Source: Amblyornis subalaris
Taxonomy: Eukaryota > Chordata > Aves > Passeriformes > Ptilonorhynchidae
Assembly (NCBI GenBank): GCA_018881555.1
Contig: JACAXG010000121.1
Location: 2,355,858 to 2,419,857 of the forward strand
Direction of reading: 5' to 3'
Length of the DNA stretch: 64,000 bases
Shown here: in pieces, positions 42,201 through 54,200 of the stretch
Numbering within the stretch: position 1 is the first letter of the stretch
Layout: each line of letters opens with the position of its first letter
Position numbers and translations under genes: made by a program
Notes under the pieces: model-generated
Databases searched by the model: none
Told to the model about the DNA's origin: nothing
The model's input: only the letters and a program-made list of their open reading frames with translations

Positions 42201-45200
42201 CAGCTACTCAATTTAATGCATGGAAAATTTGGTTTAGCATAGTAAAAACTCTTTGGATTCCTCCCCTTATTTTGGAGCCAGCTCCAGAGCAAAGAGCCAG
42301 GTGTCTGAAGATACGATCAAATAAGCACTTCTGTCCTCCTGGAGGGATTCAGAAAGTCCCCATCGCGAGCTGGAAGCTGTCACTTCTCAGCTCTTTGTCT
42401 CTACGTCTCACCACAGAGGGAAATACCAAATCCCTCNCAGGCCACAATAAAAACTATTGATTGCTAATAAACCAACCAACTTGAACATTTTCTTACTGTG
42501 GGACTATAACAGCAATCTGACGTTTTCATACCAATAAAGGAAATATAAATGTTTACACTGAATTAAACAACACCAAGCACAAGGCTGGAAAGAGTGTTCA
42601 CAGCATGGAAATAAAGAGAATCACAAAATGGTTTGAGTTGGAAAGGATGAAGATCATCCAGTTCCAACCCCCTGCCACGGGCAGGGACATCTTCCACTAT
42701 CCCAGGTTGTTTTCAGCGAGTTTAGCCCTTCCCTCAGCTTGCTGAAGGTGGAATACACAGGGAGTTCTTACGGACTACACCATCAGTGGTGGACCCTAGA
42801 GGAAATCCAAATGCTAATAAAAAATACCCCAAATCCTGCTCCATAAAACAACCATTTTTTTCCCCATAAAGAAAATCTGACAGTGTCCAAAAGATGATTT
42901 GTCAGCACCACCACAGCTACCACAAGGAAAAAAAAAGGCAACAAATGGGCTTTGGAAGCAAAATGACTTCTATACTCAAAGGTATTTTAGGCATTAGACA
43001 CAGAACCTGTGAGAAACCAAGATGGAAATCTCAAAGCCAAAAGCCTTCACCGCATACAGGAGAACAGCAGAACTGAGGGCAGGGAGCCACAATAAACATC
43101 TGTTGCCACAGGCAGTGGACAGGATGGGGAATGTGTGTCTGTCCCTGACCTGCTGCCCCCCTCTTCTCCTACTGCCTCCTAGCCTGGTACACTTAGAATG
43201 CCCCTGGCAGGACCACAATTAACTTCTCACATGCCCACACTTCCCCTTCCCAAATCTGAACATCTAGATTTCTCTGGATAACTGAAAGAAAAGGCCTGGC
43301 TTGCAAGAGCACTGAGCCCTCAGCAGCCTTCCAGCTCAGTCAGTAGGGTATCACTGCCACTCATTGGGCATGTCCAGAGAAAAAATGCAAATAAATATAT
43401 AAAAAGGGAAAATAAAAACCCAACTGATTCATANAGGCTGCTTTAGAAAGGGCAGGTCAGTCATTTCAAAGGCTGCCAGCACAGAACAGCACCTCTTCTC
43501 CATCCTCTCGTGCAGCTACACTCCTGACTACACTATAGAGTACAAAACACCCAGTCATGTTTGGAATAATAATTAAATGATCATTCAAACAAAACCAACA
43601 GAAGATATCCTACAAGGCCAGGGAGGCGGAAGGGAGAAGGAATAGCATTACTGAATCATCTTCTCAGCTAAGACACTTCATGCTGAGCTTCTGACAGTCA
43701 GAAAAGGCTGCTTTAAGCACCTTTTTCTGGTTGACTTGACACCTGCCGAATATTAAACTTGTGTTCTGAAGTAACAATTCAGAATGGTTCACGCAGAGGT
43801 TCCTGCAAGAACTGAAAGTTGATTAAAGGGACATAAACAAGCTTTAAGGACAAAAGACAGTCTGTTGAGTAGGGTTGGAGGTGTTTACTGGGAGTCCATG
43901 GGGAATTACACTGGATTTTGCCTTATTGAATAGTTTCATTAATGATTTGGATGGAAGAGGAAAAATATGTAAAAAGGCATGTTAATCTGAATCACAAATA
44001 TTAGATTGGGAGCAATTATGGACATCATGGAATTAACTGAATGAGCACGAGGTGCCCTAGAAATGTTTGAAATTTATCCAAGAAATAAAAAAGAAGATTC
44101 GTCCCAGAATAAGCCAATCTGGAACACACAGACATTTAATGGTTTGGTGGATGCCTTAGGGAAAGCATAAACTTCCTAAGGGCAACCTTTGCAATCATTT
44201 TCTTTAATTTTTCAGAAACAAGGAATGAAATGTAAAGCCGCCTTGAGGGTCTGTGGAGTTGTGACAGACAGGGGATTCCAGTTAGATGGAGGTTTCTGCT
44301 GGAAACTTGTGAATCAGTGCCTTTAGTGTCCTCAGTGGCTTCTCTAACATTTCTGCAACACTTTGANCAAAAAAAGAAAAAGTACTACAAGACATTTTAA
44401 TCACCCACAAGTCCTGAAAGCTGCCTGGGAAAGAAACAAAAAAGAAATGCTTCCTCAGAATTTGAAGTGTTATAGGAGAAGTCAACACTATCTGGGNGGT
44501 GGGTATTCCAGATTGCAACTATTTAACCAAGGACTTGTGTCATCAGGAACAACTCTCCAGGATGATAATCACAGAATCATAAAATCCCAGAACGGTTTAG
44601 GTTGGAAGGGACCTTAAAGACCATCTCACCTTTCAACCCTCCTGCCACAGGCAGGGAAACCTTTCACCAGACCAGGCTGCTCAGAGCTCCATAATCCTGG
44701 AGCTGCTCTTTATATCTTAATTTAAAGTCTTGACTTGACATTGAATTGTGATTTTTAACTGAAAATACAAGATTATTCCAATTTTGAAACAGATTAGCTA
44801 TTGAAAGCTGATCCCAAAGGTCAGCGCTTTAAGCAGTCAGTTCTTAGCACACTGATATTCTGGCATTAGCATGTTGATTAACAGAATGGCTGAACCTTTC
44901 ATGAGCAGCACAAACCTGGCAGTCCAGCACCACTGAATGGAGGAGGCTACATGGCCCCAAACCCTCTCCTCTGCTTTGGTGTCTCTGCACATCACAAATC
45001 CAGCATTTCTCTTACCACCAAGGGCTTCTGATGAGCCCAGGCTCCACCAGGAGCTCATTCAACTCACAAACCTTGCAAGAAATGAACTAGAAAAAAAAAG
45101 CAAGCAAGCAAAAAGCCCTGAAGGACAGTGAATTGAAATAGCTCAGGGAAGGTATCAGTGGAACCCAAAAGTAGCTTCAAAAAGGAGTTGGCAGCACCAG

Positions 45201-48200
45201 CTCAGAAATACTTGTCGGGAAACAAGTGAAGGTCTCTGTCAGTGGGTGGGAGCCCTCTCATCAGGAGAGCTGCTGGCTAAGCCATGGCCTTGGGTGATAG
45301 GAGGCAAGATTTTGGGAATTCTGTACAGAGTGCATCACCTGGGGAGAGATCCCAATAAGTAACAGTGCTATGGTGGGCCTTTGCTTCCAAAACCATGGAA
45401 GAAAGACATTCATATCTTCTTAATCACAACAGCAAAGCTGAGTGCTGCTAATTAAATTTGTTAATAAAGATGGGAAATTGCACTAAAAATATTCAAGTTT
45501 TTTTTTTCTTGGAAAGAATGAGGGCAACACACTTTCTTTCCCTAATAATGCTTTCATACAGTTGAGACACATAGAACCAACTTCCTCCAAATTTTGAGAC
45601 AGAGGCAGGAAAATGTCAGCCTAAACCAGCGATTTTTACTAGAGCTGTAAGGAAGCAAAATAACGTTTTTATAAAGTGCTAAGCAGTATTTACCGTAGGG
45701 GTTGCTCAATGTGCTCCCTATGACTCTCCTAAACACCCACAAATGCTGAACAGAAACACATTTATGTGATTCTCAGTTCTCTTGCACAGATCACTTTTTG
45801 AGCTGAATAAAGGCTTATACAGAGTGCTCTTCTTGCAGTTAGTTTTCCTCTTTTTTTTTTCAGTTGCTTCTTATGTGAAGTTGTGCACAATTTTATGATG
45901 TCTGAATAGCCCCAGAGCTGCTTCTTGATAAGTTCCTTGAGCCAAAATTTTCCTGATGTTCTTGAATGTCCCCATTGCACAAGCATGGGAATAACTGTGG
46001 TATAGACTGCTTTCCTGTTCTTTCTATGCCCTCAAATATTCAGTAGTTTTTCATTATTTCTTACTACAAAAATGTCTCTCTCTCCTGGAGGTTCCTTATG
46101 GTTGAATAATGCAGCAAAGGGAAAGCTTCCTGCTGTAAGTCTTTTGCAGTGGCAGCATCAGTTGCTCTCTGCATATAGAGCATTTTTGTCCAAAACAGCA
46201 TGACTTGTATCAACAAAGACAGAATAGAGATTTCACTGAATTGTGCTTCTGCCATAAGGAAGCCAGTGCAAATGAGAAGAAACAGCACTGGTCTAAATGC
46301 AATGATATTTTTGATGGGTAAATTCTGATCAAGCAAAGGGTAGAAAAGATTTCCAAAGCTACCTAAGAAAACTGCAACATCCAGACCGAGCCATCTACAC
46401 TTGTCAAGCAGCCTCTGCATTTCCAGAGGCCTGAACACAGGCAGACAGACCTGCATGACCATGCACTTCCCAGGAATGCTGTCTCCTGCTCAGCCAGCCG
46501 GATTCACACACACCACAGAGTGCAGGACACGACCGCTGTGACTTATTTTCATTACTTCATTTGGGAGGAACTACTTCTACTCTGTTCCACTTTGGTTCAT
46601 TATACCACATCCCTCATCAGGGTCTCTGAGCATTTTCCAAGGAGACATAAACAAATCACTAACGAGGATGTCATGTGGCTGCCTCTCCCATTTCATTTCC
46701 CAGAGGCCATGTTTGCTCTGTTTATCCTGCAGTTCCCTGTGCCTTTCTATGCACATTACATGGAAGGCTTCATGAAACTTATCTATTTGTATGCAACAAT
46801 TTATCCCACAACGAGCCTATAGAAGTCTCATCAGCCATCTGGTATTTTTATTTCTCCAGGCTGAGAAAGCAATCATAGCTAATCCTCCTGCGAACTATGG
46901 AAGTCAGGTTTTATTTCTCACTTTTCTGTACCAATAACTCTTTACAGTCCAAAGACCCTAAAAATCTGTGTATTCCTCAACTCTTATAGGACCCTGATGC
47001 TAGGTGGCTGCCAGAGTAAATGTGGTTTCAATCCAGAAGAACAAAATTCTCAGGGTATCTGGTGAAAGATGCTGTAGAAGAATCATTTTTTGCTGAACCC
47101 TGCAACAGATATGTGTGTGTGCCCTGAGTTTCCACAGACCCAGCAGGAAATTTGTGATGGTTTAGCACATGAGAATTGAAGCGGACCTGTGTGTCTGGAA
47201 GAGAAGATAGCATTTCACAAGTAACTCTTCAGCTGAGGTGTTGCCTCAAGCAATCCTTGTTCCCTGCTCCCTGGCACCATCCCCAGTCTTGTGCCAGCCC
47301 AAGTCCCTGTGGTACCAGGCATGGCAGCTTGGATGAGGGAACTGACCCACACAGAATGGAACTCCTGTTTTGCTATTTTTCAGCCAGCTAGGTTACACTG
47401 GCTCAGCACAAACATCTGGCAAGGGCAGCTACTGAAGTCAGCGTGAGCAGTTCTGCCCGTAAATGTCCTACCAATTAACCTGCACTGAGAGGTTAATGAT
47501 CAAAGTCTTCACTTCTTCATTATGCTTTGCTTGCTTGAAAGATAATGAATGCAAACCCTGATTATTACTTCAAGGCTTCTTTCCAAAATACATTAAGATA
47601 AACCATAATTCGTGGTGAATGAATACATTTTAACAGAGAAAATTGAACCTTAACGAGAGGTTGAATTTTAACAAGAAATGCTACCACAATAGCACTGACA
47701 TAAATTGGTACTTGGGGCCAGCCTATATTTAGCATTTCCTGGGGTTTTGTTCCCCCTCTTGTTTAAACATCAATTATCACAAAATCACTCACCTAGTCTG
47801 GTAGGACCTTGCTCCCTTTGTTGGATGGAGCGCACCATCTCCACAAGCCTGTCAGTCTCTTGAGGCATGTTCCATGAAATTTCTAGGTTATTTTCCCTGG
47901 CATACTGGAGAACTGACACATGAATTGAAGTATTGCCTGAAGCAGAAAGCAGAAAATAAACACTTTTAAGCAGTGCATGTGAATGCCTCAAAATAAATCT
48001 AAAGGAGACATTGTGGTTGTGATTTACATTAAGCACAACTAGACAGCGGTTTTCCACCAGGGTGTGAAAACTGCATTTGCAATCAAAANATCAAAACTGA
48101 ACTATTCCCAGGTGAAAAAATACGCAAGTGTTGCTGGAAACAGTTGCTTTTTTATCAGGAGTCAGCATGCAATATTTTAGCCCAGGTCAACTTGACTGTG

Positions 48201-51200
48201 ATTGGAGAATTTCATTTTATTGATCTCCAGTATTATTCCTTTTCCCTTCTAAACTTTTTTTTTTTTTTTAAATGTGCATCTTGTTTTGTACAAGCAGTAG
48301 ATTGATGCCCCATTTGTCAGATGGGCCAGGCTTCCTGGAGCATTTCATGCCAGCTTCCCTCTGTCATACATCACTGGAGTGACATGTGTGGGACAAAGCG
48401 CATCCAGAGAGCTTGACTTGCAAAGGGGAATAAAGGGAAATTCCAAGTTCTGTTCTTCTCTGGCATCCCGACTCTGATTATTCATTACATAAGAAGTATG
48501 AATAAAACTATTAACAGAGAGCTTACGTAGACAGTTAAAAATATCAGACTTGCAGAATTGGAACCAGACAATGTGTTGTTTACAATGATTGGCTGTGCTT
48601 CTCTTCATGGCCTTCTACTAAAGGTATTTATGTATAGAGCACAATGAGTCTTTATCAATGCTTTGTAAAACATTTATGAATGAAGTTAATAATTGTGATT
48701 TCATCTACCCAAATGTGGCAGCCTTGTATTGATTTGAATATTGGCTACTATCTACACTTTATAATTTTTCCACTGTCTTAGGGATTTTAAAATCAAGGCC
48801 ATAGCAAGGAGTCATTTCATAGCTAGATTATTATTGCCCTTTTGTTAATGATGCAAGATTTGATTTTACAGGTTCCAAAGCTAAGGAAAACAGCTAAGCT
48901 AAAATAAATTGCCTCTTTTTTGTTGTGTAGTTTGTGTTTATTTCATTTGTCTTGCTTCTTTACATGCTGTGTACACACAACTTTCAGGAGCAGCATGGTT
49001 TCCATGTACACTCTCTAAGTTATTCTAGACATAGAGAAATGCTAGACTTTTTTGATATGAGCTCTCTAATCAGCACAAGTGCTGGTAAACATCACCTTTT
49101 GGAAGCACAGGTATACTACAAACATGTCAGCACCCAGTGGGAAACACCACTAGTAGTAACAGTTGCTCCATGGACATGGTTTAATGCTGGACTGAAAAAA
49201 TACAATTCTGATTAAAAAAAAAGAAACTACCTGCTTGTTAAATGCTACTGGGAAAACCCAGTGAGCTTAGCACTCCCAAAAAGTGCCAGCCATCCCACAT
49301 GGGTCAGGAAATCAATGTTAAGTAGTTCAAACCCCAGAGGTTAGGCAAAAAGGGCTGGTCAGAACCAGAAGTGCCATTCCAGAGACCAAAACCTTGCAGC
49401 TGGACCACACCTGAAGCAAAAACCCTTTGAATTACCCATTCCTACTTGAACTATTAATTTCAAGTATGTTAAAAATAAGAACTGAAAAACCTGCACTGAG
49501 AAGCTGTTTTGTCCTCTACAAGCAAAAGAATATAAAACATCTCTTTGTGTTTGATGGCAAGGCAGATACCTACTGATCACAACACTTTCAATAAATGCCT
49601 GCACAAAGCTTTTCATCTCCTCAAACTCTGATGCTCCAATATTGGCACTTGCATCCAGAAGGAACACGACGTCCATGGGTTTGTTGCACAACTCTGAGGG
49701 TGGAAAGGGGAGGGAAAGGAGTTATTTTATGTATATAACCAAAAGTAGAATCTGCTAATCNCTTGGTAGGAGCATAAAGGGCAGGTACACTTGTAATCTG
49801 GGAAAACAAAGCAGGATGATGACCAGTTGAAACAACAACTGATGCCCCTTTAATGAAAGCCCGGAGATTCATATTCAGTGAGATATATGGATATTTCAAT
49901 TCCTGCTCTTCTCCTAATTCTGTGTTACTCTCAGGGGACTAAAACAAAACCCAACAGCAGACAACAACAACAAAAAAACCCCAAACAAACAACAAAACAA
50001 AAAGAAACAAATTTAAAAAAGACAACAATCCTCTTCACCCCCAAACAAACAAAATAAAAAAAACAATATGAGAAAAACAGAATAAAACCTCTTCACAAAA
50101 GAGGAAGTATAATTTTATATTATACTAAGCAAAGAAGAACATTCTTCTGCCACTCTCCACCCTGTCTGAAAGCTGCTGTACTTTGCAGACAAATGGACAC
50201 AAAGACTTGGAGCCTACAGAAAACAGAGTGCAGGGCTGGGCTCAGCTCTGCTGAACTGGGGCAGCATCCTCAGCCTCCAGGGAAGGCAAACAGTCCTTAC
50301 TTGGCATTTGGACATGAAGATACCAAACCAGATGAGGGAACCCTTCAAATGTCAGTGATGCAAGGAGTAAATGGAGGAGACATGGCAGAGGAAAGAGGAA
50401 ATCACACAGAAATTACAGCCAATTTTACCTGTAATTTCGGTCCAAAGTTTATGAGAGCAGCACGACTGCAGCACTAATTCAGGTGCTTCTTCAATAAGTC
50501 TGTCATAGCTATTCAAGATAATTGGGGCATTAGGCTGACTGATCTTTCTGAGCTCTTGGATATTCGCACTGGGAGTTATGCCTATGGGAATAACATTTAT
50601 CCTCCTGGGAGGTCGTGTGATAACATCAGTGGAAGGACTGGATGACACCATATATACCAAGCGAGGAACATCTTGCCTGCCCCCATTCACTGATGTAAAC
50701 GTGTGTTTGGAAATATAATCGAGGGCATTGCCAGTGTTGGTAGCCTTCCCTCCCTGGTAGGGTATGCTCCTCACTTTCTCAATGATTTCTTCCTTTGACT
50801 GTATTTCCCTAAAGGAATACTCCAGAGTGACAGTCTCCGAATACTGCATGACTGTAACATGAATATTTTCCTGTCCCACGTTCATGCCTGTGATCACCTT
50901 CTCAATGAACCTCTTGACTTTACTGAAGTTTTCCTTCCCCACATTGTCAGATCCTTCCACAATAAAAGCAATATCCAGCCTGTTGGGAGGTGGCTTTTCT
51001 GAAAAGGGTGGTGGGGCTGTGAGTCCCAAAGGGGGAAATGCGACACCGGACATGGTTGGAGCGGATGTAGCTGGTAACAGAGCACTTTCTTCGGGTCCAA
51101 AAGCACACAGGTTATCAATGAGGAAATCTCTATTGTCCATTAGCTCCAAAACATTGCTCACTAGGAAGGCTCTGCTACCTGGAAACTGCCTTGCAATGAA

Positions 51201-54200
51201 TTTGACTTGCTCCACATTGATATGTGGCCCAATCCCCACAGGTATTACTGTGATATCTCTGTTCTTCAAAACTCCGAGGATTTCACGGATTCTTTTTTGA
51301 GACCTTGCTATAAATAGCACTGCAATTTTAGCAGCATTGGTCCTTTCTGCTTTTCCAAACACGTGCAACGCAGTGTATTTCAAGACTTCAAAGGCAGATG
51401 CTTCTTTATCACCTGTGTATTTTATGTTTTGGACGATTCTTCTCATCTGGGAATTTGTTTTGATATCTCTAAGGTTAAGATAGATTGTGGGACCAATCCT
51501 ATACACTAGAACTGACACCCGGATCTTCTTCTGGGAGATGTGGAGTTTTTTCATCATGCCAATTATGAAAGTCTTCAGCTCTTCAAAGTCCTCCTCTGAG
51601 AGTTTATCAGAGCCATCGATTAGGAAGGCCAAGTCCATCATCTTGCTGCATGAGTATTCACTGGCTGGTAGCTCAATGTCCTCCTCTGGAATAGGTGTTG
51701 TCAGCATTAGGGTGCTCTCCATGGGCTCACAGTCTACACAGCTTAAGTTCTTCCCTTCACACAGACTACAAAAATCATCAAATTGAAAATCATCACATGT
51801 AACTGTAAAAAGCAATGCTTATAGCAACAAGGCACCCACATATAATAAAAGAACGCCAATACAAAAAAAAAAAAATCTCAAAACCACAAGTAAACCAAAT
51901 TATAAGGTGGACATTTTTTTCCCTTGCCCCAATTCCCCACAACTCCCCACATGGTATTGTACAGCTGAATCCTTGTTCATGCATGTTTGTTCAGATCAAA
52001 GAAACATGACAAACTATGATGTGTTTGTCAGATGAAACTCCTTATATCAGTCTTTGGCAGAAGGGGTAAAATCCATGTCTGGAGACTGTCTAGGAACCCA
52101 CTGGGCATCAGCAATACAGAGACCTACAAGCCACTGGTGGACTGAACCGGCTGATCTGGTTTGCTTCACAAGGAATCAAAACATGAGGCAAATTGAAGGC
52201 AGCCAACACAAAGCAAAATCCTAGACTAGGAAAGATGTTTTATCTCTGATATGACAGTAAATTCTGTGCAGGGGCCACGTTTACACAGATTTTAACCTCA
52301 CTGAAATTAACAGTCATTTTTTTTACCTGTAAAGTGCTCTACATTCCTGGTGTGTGGGTTTCTTTTCCTGACTTCACTTTGGTTTGGATATAGTTTTGGC
52401 ACATGTTCATCCTCCATTGCTTCTTATGTCTCTCTCACCTTCTCATTATTTACAATAATTTCTTTTTCAGTCCAATTTCGGATATTAAACAGTTTATTTC
52501 AACCATAGCTCTTATCTCTTTTTAGTCCTATGTCTTCCCTTACCATATCTACTCACCTCCATCAGCACATTTTTCCCTTCCCTGTTCCATCTCAGCTCCC
52601 AATTTCTTCCCCCCCATATCTCTGCCTGTTCCACTATTCACCCTCCTGCACCACCATGAGCTTTTTCACCTCTGTCACCCTTCACCTTTTATGAACTTGT
52701 TTATAATTCATGCATCTTTAGCAAGGCTTTAACACTCTTGCCCTTCTAATTCCTGGCTGCATATTTCTCTTTACTTCCTAAAATCACAGAATCATTTGGG
52801 CTGGAAGAAATCTTTAAAGTTTATCTATTCCAACTCTCTGGCAATGAGCAGGGACATGTTCAACTAGATCGTGTTGCTCAGAGCCCTGTCCAGCCTGACC
52901 TTAAATGTTTCCAGGAATGGAGCATCCACCACCTCTCTGGGCAACCTGTGCCAGCGTTTTACCACCCTCAATGTAAAAACCTTGTTCCTTACATCTAATC
53001 TAAATTGACCCTCCCTCAGTTTAAAACCATCACCCCCTGTCCTGGCACAACAGGTCCTGCTAAAAACTTTGTACCCATCTTCCTTATGGGCTGAAGTACT
53101 GAAAGGCCACAGTAAGTTCTCCCCAGACCCTTCTCTTCTCCATCCTGAACAATCCCCACTCTCTCTGCCTTTCCTCACAGGAGGAGTGTTCCAGCCATCT
53201 GATCACGTTCACTTATCAGAGAACATGAGTNCACTCATGCATAGGGTGGAACAGAGCCTATATATTCTCCTTGTCTTATTGGACAGTCCAAGAACAGAGG
53301 AGGAAAAGGTTACAAAAGAGCAAGGACCAAAAAACACTTGATTTCACTGCCAGAGAAAACCCAGGATGTACAAACTAAATGAGTCAATACTGGAAGAAGG
53401 TGCCATTTTCCAGGAAAATACTTCACTTTACATGTGGCACCTTCGTTTAAGTTCTCTTAGTTTAAGAGTTATGTTCTTTTCAAGCTCATCTTAGTGTCTT
53501 CCTAATTGCAGAATGCACAGCTACTTTTGGCATTAATGTATAGCAACACAAGATTTATTATTTTAATCCTAATATGAACGACACTCTTCTAGTTTCCAAT
53601 TTCCTTTGGATATTTGCTATGAAATTCATTTTTGTGCAATATTTTCTATTGTTTGTACAGATGGTGTAGGCATCTAAATTAGGTGACAGCTATGCAAAAG
53701 GATGTTTCCCTAGTGAGGTAAGTTTTCCTAATGTTCTGAAATCTTTTGTGAGCAGCGGCCAGTGTATCAACATTTAAGATAAATTATTATTTAGGATTAC
53801 AAAAATTAGGGAACAGAGACTCATTTGTGAAGACTCTTTTTTGACCTTTTGATGGAATTAAAGGGTCTCCATGTATATTGTTAAAAAATATATATTCAAT
53901 TGATTAGCCTAACAGTCTCATGCCCTGGGTTTATAGCTCAGTCACACACTAGCCCTGGCAAGAGATCAGGAATTGAAAATTTGTACCCATTCTGAGCTTC
54001 TGTGAGGTTCAGAGCACTTGGAGCTAAGGTGTTAGTCTGGGCTAATGGCTGCTGCAGTTTTACAACTCAGCTTCCATTAAATCTGATCAATTTACAATTG
54101 GAAAGCTCTTGTACTCACAGCGTTATATGTGACTAGTGAAAATATTAATCAATGGTCCAGGCATCCAGAGAATGACAAATCTTCAGGTATCACCATAATA

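Larger units (their letters stand above)
39187..47792 (-). other. VWF: VWF intron 30, largest complete intron here
   Basis: This 8.6 kb intron has CR1 fragments at about 40440-40790 (plus), 42618-42710 (minus) and 44567-44690 (minus), and a possible decayed copy near 43893-44110. A 132-codon minus ORF at 46064-46462 and others have no recognisable domain. No nested gene is seen. Confidence 0.85.

Noticed and set aside
46064..46462. 132-codon minus-strand ORF in intron 30, considered as a nested gene or retrocopy
   Set aside because: No recognisable domain, no poly(A) tail or target duplication, and comparable to chance ORFs elsewhere; a protein search would decide.
50884..51300. 138-codon plus-strand ORF
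   Set aside because: Antisense to VWF exon 28; no independent homology.
51803..51815. Upstream AG and ATG as the start of exon 28 or of a separate protein
   Set aside because: Phase conflicts with exon 27, and the human alignment places the junction at 51765.
53069..53341. Plus-strand 90-codon ORF near 53.1 kb
   Set aside because: Derived from a minus-strand CR1 fragment.
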